Both the position numbers and the translations under genes were made by a program. From Alkaliphilus sp. (GTDB lineage Bacteria; Bacillota; Clostridia; Peptostreptococcales; Natronincolaceae), in contig JALNXC010000030.1 in assembly GCA_023230535.1 (NCBI GenBank), positions 1 through 9,375 of the forward strand: a stretch of DNA of 9,375 nucleotides, read 5' to 3'. This document shows positions 1 to 5,012 of the stretch, in pieces. Below the pieces are notes generated by a model. The model did no database searches and was not told where the DNA came from. It worked only from the letters and a program-made list of their open reading frames with translations. Every line of letters begins with the position of its first letter. Position 1 is the stretch's first letter.

Positions 1-594
1 TCTATCTGTTTGGCTGCCCTCAATGCATTTTCCAGACCACTTATATTTAAAGGTTATTCTAAGTTTAATTCAACAGTTGAATTTGATAATTCTAACGAAC
101 TTGATTTTGTTTTACCGGAAGACATAGTTGTAATTGTAGGATATGGCGGGCTTATAAAAAATACATATAACAGGTGCAAAGAGCTGCATATTATGGATAT
201 GAGACCTGCATATATGCTTACTCCCATGTGTATTTCCAAAGATATAACCTATGGAAACAAAAAGATTTTTATTCATCCGGCCGAAAAAAATGAGGAAATC
301 CTGTCTAAAGCAGATGTCGTTTTGATGACAGGATCCACGTTGGTAAACGGGACATTTTTAGATTTAATAAAGTATTCTAAGAAAGCCAAAGTTATAGGAA
401 TGTATGGACCGAGTGCACAGCTTTTTCCGGATGTGTTGTTAGAGAGCGGGATAGATTATATAACATCTAATGTTATTGAAAGACCCGATATATTAGAATC
501 AATTCTAATGGATAATTTTAGCACCAAGGACATGTTTAACGAATGTATCAGCCGTTATACGGTAAAAGCACAAAGAAAATATGCAGTTATATAG
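1..594 (+). CDS. DUF364 (PF04016) putative heavy-metal chelation protein, 5' end outside window
   Basis: The frame is open from base 1 (it reads SICLAALNAFSR before the first possible TTG start at 10), so the true start lies upstream and this is the C-terminal part, about 197 residues. Visible family features are a Rossmann-type glycine-rich turn VVIVGYGGLI, the segment ADVVLMTGSTLVNGTF, and GPSAQLFPDVLLESGID. These match the C-terminal domain of DUF364 as I know it; the AALNAFSR stretch would belong to the end of the N-terminal domain. The family has a solved structure with an enolase-N-like domain plus a Rossmann-like domain, and was proposed to chelate heavy metals; no reaction is established. 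The lipoprotein SBP gene starts 40 nt downstream, so it is probably co-transcribed with the metal/oxyanion uptake genes. The family call is fairly secure, the function is not. Confidence 0.8.
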   Translation, partial: SICLAALNAFSRPLIFKGYSKFNSTVEFDNSNELDFVLPEDIVVIVGYGGLIKNTYNRCKELHIMDMRPAYMLTPMCISKDITYGNKKIFIHPAEKNEEILSKADVVLMTGSTLVNGTFLDLIKYSKKAKVIGMYGPSAQLFPDVLLESGIDYITSNVIERPDILESILMDNFSTKDMFNECISRYTVKAQRKYAVI

Positions 595-634
595 ACAGTT
601 GTTAAAAATATAATTTTATGTTGGGGGGATATAT

Positions 635-1678
635 ATGGCAAAGATAAAATTTAAAATATTGATAGGGATTATGGCATTGATGCTTATTGTAGGCATGACG
701 GCTTGTAATAGTAAGGAGGTAGGTTCCGGAAATAAGGACAAAGAAATAATAGCGATAGATGCTATAGACAGGGAAGTGAAAAGACCTGAAAGCATGGATA
801 GATTGGGTGTAACCTGCCAAGGAGGGGCAACACATCAGCTTTCAATATTAGGGGCTAGTGAAAATATAGTGGCACAAACGTCCATGGATGGGTTTCCTCA
901 TTTATTAAAAATGTATCCTAGATATAAGGAGGTATTGGATCCGGGTTCTTTTGACGAGGTGAATGTGGAAGAATTGTTAAAAGTAGAAACTGATATGGTA
1001 TTTGTAGGAATAATATCTATAAAGGGCAATGAATTGATAGAGGATGCAGGAATACCGACATTTACAATGTTTATAGGAAGTGCAGAGATAGATACGGCAA
1101 GAAGAGAATTTGAAAATGTAGGAAAAATATTGGGCAACGAAAAAAGAGCGAATGAACTTATAAAATATTGGGATAAAAAACTGGAAATGGTGGAAAAACT
1201 TGTAGACAAAGTCCCGCGAGATGAAAGGAAAAAGGTATATTATGCAGGGGAGGAAATTACAAGTGCCAGCAGTGGAAAATGGGGGCATAGCCTTATTGTA
1301 GGTTCCGGTGGAATAAATGTTACAGAAGAAATTACAAAAGGGGCAAGGGGGAGTGAAATAAGCGTAGAACAAGTTATAAGTTGGGATCCGGACGTAGTGG
1401 TCACACAAAAAAGACCGCAGGGAATAGCTTCGATAATCAATGATGAAAGGATACAAGACTTGGATGTTATAAAAAACAAGGAGGTATATTCTTTCCCGAT
1501 AGGAGGATTTTGGTGGGACAGACCTTCCCCGGAAGCACCGTTAGGATTTATGTGGTTGGCAAAAACATTATATCCCGAATATACGAAGGGGATCGATTTA
1601 AAAAAAGAAACAAAAGAATTTTATAGCACATTTTATGATTATCAGTTGAGCGATGAAGAATACGAAAGTTTTTTCTAA
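635..1678 (+). CDS. ABC transporter substrate-binding lipoprotein, iron-complex/BtuF/MolA class (PF01497)
   Basis: 347 residues. A basic N-terminus and hydrophobic core end in a lipobox M-T-A-C with Cys24, so the mature protein should be lipid-anchored on the outer face of the membrane. The start ATG is preceded by a G-rich ribosome binding site (GGGGGGAT, 623-630). The body fits class III binding proteins with two alpha/beta lobes joined by a long helix: an early VKRPESMDRLGV segment, VNVEELLKVETDMVFVG, a middle helix rich in K and E, then VEQVISWDPDVVV and a C-terminal WWDRPSPEAP motif. This class carries Fe-siderophores, haem, cobalamin or, in the MolA branch, molybdate/tungstate. The substrate cannot be read from the sequence. 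A MoeA-like gene 22 nt downstream and a DUF364 gene upstream make a metal or metal-oxyanion ligand plausible. No permease or ATPase gene is in the window. Confidence 0.85.
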   Translation: MAKIKFKILIGIMALMLIVGMTACNSKEVGSGNKDKEIIAIDAIDREVKRPESMDRLGVTCQGGATHQLSILGASENIVAQTSMDGFPHLLKMYPRYKEVLDPGSFDEVNVEELLKVETDMVFVGIISIKGNELIEDAGIPTFTMFIGSAEIDTARREFENVGKILGNEKRANELIKYWDKKLEMVEKLVDKVPRDERKKVYYAGEEITSASSGKWGHSLIVGSGGINVTEEITKGARGSEISVEQVISWDPDVVVTQKRPQGIASIINDERIQDLDVIKNKEVYSFPIGGFWWDRPSPEAPLGFMWLAKTLYPEYTKGIDLKKETKEFYSTFYDYQLSDEEYESFF

Positions 1679-1700
1679 ACATCGGAAAGGAGACGGAATT

Positions 1701-2900
1701 ATGGAGGAACATAAAGTAATTATACCGACAAGGGATGAATATATAGAACTTGCAACATCACTTGTGAAATTTGATAGAAGAACGGAAATTGTTTCCTTAA
1801 AATACAGCGTAAATCGTGTTACGGCGAAAAACATTTATTCTCTCAATACGTTGCCTAATCAACAGGCGAGCGCAATGGACGGCATAGCGGTTCGGTTTGA
1901 TGAAATAACATCTGAAGATGTGGACACTACCGCCTGGGAGTTGGGAAAAGAATATGTATTCGGCAATACGGGGGTTGCAATCCCGGCGGAGTATGATACG
2001 GCAATACCGATAGAGCAGGTAGAATTTGATAGCGATAATAAATTACATATAAAACAAATCCCGTCTCATAAGGGAGAAAGGATTGTTTCACGTGGAACCA
2101 TTATGAAAGAAGGAGATTTACTGCTACCCGCCAACTATTTGATTACTCCTTTACAGCTGGGGGTGCTCGCATCGGGGGGAATTTATGAATTGGAGGTAGT
2201 AGCAAAACCTAAGGTGGCAATAGTGCCCACGGGCAATGAACTTGTACCTGCCGGCGGGGTACTGCCGTTGGGGAAAAATGTAGAAACAAACAGTATTGTA
2301 TTAGAAGCATTTATTAAGGAGTGGGGTGGGGAGCCTATAGTCTATTCCATAATACCGGATGACCCCGATCATATCTATGACACTTTATGTCATGCACTGA
2401 AACGGAGCGATATGGTCATATATAACGCAGGATTTTCAAAGGGGACACATGATTTTGGCAAAAGGATTTTAGCTAAAATAGGAAAGGTATATACATTTGA
2501 GGTGGCGCATGGCCCGGCTAAACACACCAGTTTTACCATGGTCGATAATAAGCCTATAGTGGGTCTTGTCGGGCCTCCCGCGGGCATGGAGCTGACGGCA
2601 TCCTGGTATGTAAAACCGCTTATCAGCAGGTACTTGGGAATACCGAATATAGAGGCATCAAAATTAGAAGTTAAATTATTAAGTGATATCAATATATCTT
2701 TTCCCCGCGATTTTTACGTGCAGCTGCAGATCAGTAAACAAGACGAACAATATGTTGCTGCGGTACTCAGAGGTCCTAGTGCTACAAGGGTAAAAACAGC
2801 GGTAGATGCTAATGCTGTTTTATGCGTACAAACCGGATTTAAATACAAAAAAGGGGATATTGTAACTGCTGAGCTGAAAGTGCCTGTGGAATATATATGA
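1701..2900 (+). CDS. Divergent MoeA-family molybdopterin-binding protein
   Basis: 399 residues from ATG 1701, chosen because AAAGGAGA (1686-1693) sits just before it; an earlier in-frame ATG at 1653 overlaps the SBP gene and has no ribosome binding site. MoeA normally inserts molybdate (or tungstate) into adenylylated molybdopterin. The family signature SAMDG (57-61) is kept, as are GNTG (88-91), PTGNEL (176-181, usually S-T-G-D-E-L) and a C-terminal beta domain (about 325-399). The MogA-like domain is off consensus: the usual SGGVS-xG-xxDY reads NAGFSKGTHDFG (242-253), KPGKP reads GPAKH (271-275) and LPGNP reads LVGPPAG (289-295). So the fold is clear, but insertase activity is uncertain; it may be a specialised paralogue acting with the flanking binding proteins. 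Length is close to ordinary MoeA (about 400). Likely co-transcribed with its neighbours. Confidence 0.8.
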   Translation: MEEHKVIIPTRDEYIELATSLVKFDRRTEIVSLKYSVNRVTAKNIYSLNTLPNQQASAMDGIAVRFDEITSEDVDTTAWELGKEYVFGNTGVAIPAEYDTAIPIEQVEFDSDNKLHIKQIPSHKGERIVSRGTIMKEGDLLLPANYLITPLQLGVLASGGIYELEVVAKPKVAIVPTGNELVPAGGVLPLGKNVETNSIVLEAFIKEWGGEPIVYSIIPDDPDHIYDTLCHALKRSDMVIYNAGFSKGTHDFGKRILAKIGKVYTFEVAHGPAKHTSFTMVDNKPIVGLVGPPAGMELTASWYVKPLISRYLGIPNIEASKLEVKLLSDINISFPRDFYVQLQISKQDEQYVAAVLRGPSATRVKTAVDANAVLCVQTGFKYKKGDIVTAELKVPVEYI

Positions 2901-2991
2901 TGTTTCTTTGCCATCTTAAAACAGTCAGTATAAAAGGGATTCATTTAAAAATCTTAATATTAGAAAGGTTCTAAATTAAAAGGAGGACTTT

Positions 2992-4158
2992 ATGATGTTA
3001 AAAAAACGTTCAACCAAAATCGGTAAAATAGCATTACTACTGATATTAATTTTATTGATAGTATCCGTGACGGGATGTTTTAAAAAAATAGATGGAGGTT
3101 TACAACAGGATACGGAGATTGAACAAACAGGGACGGGAGATCAGGGTAATAAACAGGAAGAAAGCACTACACGTATAATAAAAGACATGGCGGGAAGAGA
3201 AGTAGAGATTCCTAAAAAGGTCAATAAGGTGTTTACGACAAGCGGCGTGGGAACCATTGCATTATACAGCATAAACCCAAGTAAGATTGCAGGATTAAAT
3301 TCTAAGCTTACGGAATTGGAAGAGAAATATCTTACAAAAGAATATCAGCAGCTTCCGATATTAGGCAATTATCAGGATTCAAGCAGCGGAAATGATGAAG
3401 AGATACTAAAAGCAGCTCCCGACATTATAATTTCAATGGGAGATATAGACGAAAGATGGATAAAAGATGCGGACGAATCACAGAAAAAATTGGGAATTCC
3501 CTTTTTGATGATAGACGGCGATCTTATGAATCTTCATAAGACTTATGAATTTTTAGGAGATGTATTGGGAGAAGAGGAAAAGTGCAGAGAATTAGGTGAA
3601 TATTGTAAAAATGCTATAGAAGAGGCAAAGGTTATAGCGAACAAAATACCGGCAGAAGAAAAAATTAGAGTATATTATGCTTCGACACAGGGACCCTTAG
3701 TAACAAATATAGCAGGAACCATACATACTCAAGTCATAGATTTAATTGGGGCAATAAATGTAGTAGAGCCAACAGCAGGCGAAAAAATAAAGGGCGGTGT
3801 GGAAGTGTCAATGGAACAGATTTTAAGCTGGAACCCGGAAAAAATAATAGCGGCTAAAAGTGTGGGGGATAATGTAGGCTCCTATAAAACAATAATTAAG
3901 GATTCGAAATGGAAAAACATAAAGGCGGTACAAAACAATCAGGTATATGCGATACCAAATGCTCCATTTAACTGGTTTGACAGGCCGCCGTCAATAAATC
4001 GTGTAATAGGTGTTAAATGGCTGGGTAATTTGATATATCCGGAAAAATTTAACTATGATATGAACAAAGAGACAAAGGAATTTTATAAAATGTTTTATCA
4101 TTGTGAACTGACAGATGATGAGGTAGCGGAAATACTCGAAAATGCCATACCTATATAG
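2992..4158 (+). CDS. Second ABC transporter substrate-binding lipoprotein, same class (PF01497)
   Basis: 388 residues. Two adjacent ATGs (2992, 2995) follow AAAAGGAGGA (2978-2987); 2995 has the better spacing (8 nt from GGAGG), so the real start may be one codon later. The signal peptide has KKRSTK then a long Leu/Ile core and lipobox S-V-T-G-C (Cys29 from the first ATG). A Gln/Glu/Thr-rich linker (about 30-61) precedes the binding domain that starts near IIKDMAGREVEIPKKV. Other class III marks are EEILKAAPDIIISMG, VEVSMEQILSWNPEKIIAA and a C-terminal NWFDRPPS motif. Its C-terminus runs parallel to the first SBP (DRP, then YPE, then ETKEFY, then a short Fy-x-x-x-L-[ST]-D-[ED]-E tail), so the two are paralogues with the MoeA-like gene between them. 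A 91-nt gap upstream leaves room for its own promoter, but I see no convincing one. Substrate unknown; a metal complex or oxyanion is inferred. Confidence 0.85.
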   Translation: MMLKKRSTKIGKIALLLILILLIVSVTGCFKKIDGGLQQDTEIEQTGTGDQGNKQEESTTRIIKDMAGREVEIPKKVNKVFTTSGVGTIALYSINPSKIAGLNSKLTELEEKYLTKEYQQLPILGNYQDSSSGNDEEILKAAPDIIISMGDIDERWIKDADESQKKLGIPFLMIDGDLMNLHKTYEFLGDVLGEEEKCRELGEYCKNAIEEAKVIANKIPAEEKIRVYYASTQGPLVTNIAGTIHTQVIDLIGAINVVEPTAGEKIKGGVEVSMEQILSWNPEKIIAAKSVGDNVGSYKTIIKDSKWKNIKAVQNNQVYAIPNAPFNWFDRPPSINRVIGVKWLGNLIYPEKFNYDMNKETKEFYKMFYHCELTDDEVAEILENAIPI

Positions 4159-4187
4159 TAAGGGCCTATTTAATATAAAATAAAATG

Positions 4188-4205
4188 GCGGACAGTACTG
4201 TCCGC
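4188..4205. repeat. 18-bp perfect palindrome
   Basis: GCGGACAG-TA-CTGTCCGC is perfectly self-complementary, 30 bases after the second SBP stop codon. It could fold as a hairpin at the end of the operon transcript, but no T-tract follows on the + strand, so a standard intrinsic terminator is not supported. A second small hairpin abuts it: CTCAA (4205-4209) pairs with TTGAG (4215-4219) around a CAGGA loop. Confidence 0.75.
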
Positions 4206-4225
4206 TCAACAGGATTGAGGCCGCT

Positions 4226-4294
4226 GCGAATATTTGGATCTTTGGAAAACTACTCCCCAGTAGGCTACTCCCCCTTTACGATTCAAATATTCGC
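4226..4294. repeat. Long inverted repeat / stem-loop with inner CTACTCCCC direct repeat
   Basis: Arms 4226-4240 and 4280-4294 match at 14 of 15 positions (outer 11 bp GCGAATATTTG perfect). The 39-nt loop holds CTACTCCCC twice (4250-4258, 4265-4273). The first copy can fold with AGTAG (4259-4263), and either copy can pair with GGGAGTAG at 4314-4321 just outside the stem. It could be a structured RNA, an end of a mobile element or a regulatory site. I do not recognise the family. Confidence 0.65.
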
Positions 4295-4537
4295 TTTAAT
4301 TAGGTATTTTAGAGGGAGTAGACAAAAAGATGTTAAAAATAAGAAACCATATAAGGACAGGCGGAATAATAAGTGAAACCGTGGTTGATTTTTAGCGGTA
4401 TAAAACAATTAAATGTATGCACTATCTGATATTTCATTTAATCGGTCCAACAGGTCATTATTAATAAATCGTGCAGTAAACCTCACAATAATATTTTGGT
4501 CTTGTGTATTTTTATATGCAAGACTGAAATATTGTCC

Positions 4538-4567
4538 TTTACATACTCTAGGGGGGGATGGTATACT
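4538..4567 (+). promoter_or_regulatory. Sigma-A type promoter of csoR
   Basis: A -35 TTTACA (4538-4543) and a -10 TATACT (4562-4567) are 18 bp apart, with an extended -10 TG at 4559-4560. It is the only good promoter between the SBP operon and csoR, and it places the start point shortly before the csoR ribosome binding site. The CsoR-like operator fills the spacer. Confidence 0.7.
4543..4564. promoter_or_regulatory. CsoR-like operator overlapping the csoR promoter
   Basis: ATAC (4543-4546) and GTAT (4561-4564) form a dyad around a run of seven G (4551-4557). An AT-rich dyad flanking a GC-rich core is the pattern of known CsoR operators. The site lies between the -35 and -10 boxes, so apo-CsoR bound here should block RNA polymerase and Cu(I) should relieve it. 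A shorter partial look-alike (ATACTTAGGGGG, 4992-5003) lies before copA but overlaps its ribosome binding site. Confidence 0.65.
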
Positions 4568-4588
4568 TAAAAGGACGGGGGTGATATT

Positions 4589-4894
4589 TTGAAAAATCCT
4601 TGCAGCAGAACGGGCAAAAAGCCGACGGAGGCTTCTATCAAAACTCAAAAGTCCATTGTAGATAGATTAAATCGAATAGAAGGTCAGATAAGAGGCATCA
4701 AAAGCATGATTGAAAAGGAAACCTATTGCGATGACATCATCAATCAAATAGAGGCATCAAGATCTGCTCTTCATTCAGTACAAATTATACTTTTGGAAAG
4801 CCATATAAAAAATTGTGTTGTGGACCAAATACGGCATGGTGACACTGATGTGATAGAGGAGATTTTGAGAACGATAAAGAGACTGACAAGATGA
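4589..4894 (+). CDS. csoR: Copper-sensing transcriptional repressor CsoR
   Basis: 101 residues, starting at TTG 4589 behind GGGGGTGAT (4577-4585). All-helical CsoR/RcnR family (PF02583): RLNRIEGQIRGIKSMIE (26-42) is the family signature of helix 1. The Cu(I) ligands are present: Cys47, His72 and Cys76 (ETYCDD, ESHIKNC), with Tyr46 next to the first Cys as in copper-type CsoR rather than nickel-type RcnR or persulfide CstR. The protein is expected to sit on DNA without copper and to leave when Cu(I) binds. Its own promoter carries a matching operator, and copA and a copZ remnant follow, so autoregulated control of the copper-export locus is expected. The TGA stop lies in the first unit of a short tandem repeat bordering a large inverted repeat. 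Confidence 0.93.
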   Translation: MKNPCSRTGKKPTEASIKTQKSIVDRLNRIEGQIRGIKSMIEKETYCDDIINQIEASRSALHSVQIILLESHIKNCVVDQIRHGDTDVIEEILRTIKRLTR

Positions 4895-4915
4895 CAGGGG
4901 AAGATGACAGGGGGA
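4890..4915. repeat. 13-bp tandem duplication at the csoR 3' end
   Basis: GATGACAGGGGAA (4890-4902) is followed directly by GATGACAGGGGGA (4903-4915), 12 of 13 matching. The first unit contains the csoR stop codon; the second is the start of the left arm of the next inverted repeat. It looks like a scar from insertion or slippage of that element. Confidence 0.7.
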
Positions 4916-4988
4916 TGTTTCGCTTGTCATCTTTCGGGGCGAACATGACAGATAACGGCAGATGACAAGCGAAACGTCCCCCTGTCAC
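4904..4988. repeat. 29-bp-arm inverted repeat (MITE/REP-like element) between csoR and copA
   Basis: Arms 4904-4932 and 4960-4988 match at 27 of 29 positions, with a further G.U possible in RNA. Each arm begins and ends with a TGACA/TGTCA motif, so each could also fold alone. The 27-nt centre includes a TTCG-GGG-CGAA mini-hairpin. The motif GACAGGGGGACGTTTCGCTTGTCA resembles dispersed hairpin repeats I associate with Clostridia genomes. There is no clear target duplication and no T-tract. In the transcript it would make a strong stem ending 24 nt before the copA start, which could affect RNA stability or the csoR-to-copA expression ratio. Confidence 0.8.
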
Positions 4989-5012
4989 CAAATACTTAGG
5001 GGGTGAAATTTT

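Larger units (their letters stand above)
4159..4537. other. Gene-free stretch between the SBP operon and csoR
   Basis: About 380 bases with no gene I can support. A 63-codon open frame (4185-4376) is mostly made of the hairpin sequences described separately and has no ribosome binding site. A 21-codon frame, ATG 4330 to TAG 4395 (MLKIRNHIRTGG...), has GGGAG 11 nt upstream and could be a remnant or small peptide. On the minus strand, 4409-4540 reads ...KNTQDQNIIVRFTARFINNDLLDRLNEI..., which looks protein-like but has no start of its own outside csoR. No tRNA or rRNA is seen. Confidence 0.5.

Noticed and set aside
1653..1700. Upstream ATG for the MoeA-like gene
   Set aside because: It overlaps the end of the SBP gene and has no ribosome binding site, whereas ATG 1701 follows AAAGGAGA and gives the normal family N-terminus.
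4188..4205. Intrinsic terminator for the SBP operon
   Set aside because: The hairpin is strong but is followed by TCAACAGG rather than a T-tract.
4185..4376. 63-codon open frame
   Set aside because: It is composed largely of inverted-repeat sequence, has no ribosome binding site and no recognisable protein character.
4409..4648. 79-codon minus-strand frame upstream of csoR
   Set aside because: Its N-terminal half is antisense to csoR and its promoter. The C-terminal half looks protein-like but has no start; at most a decayed remnant.
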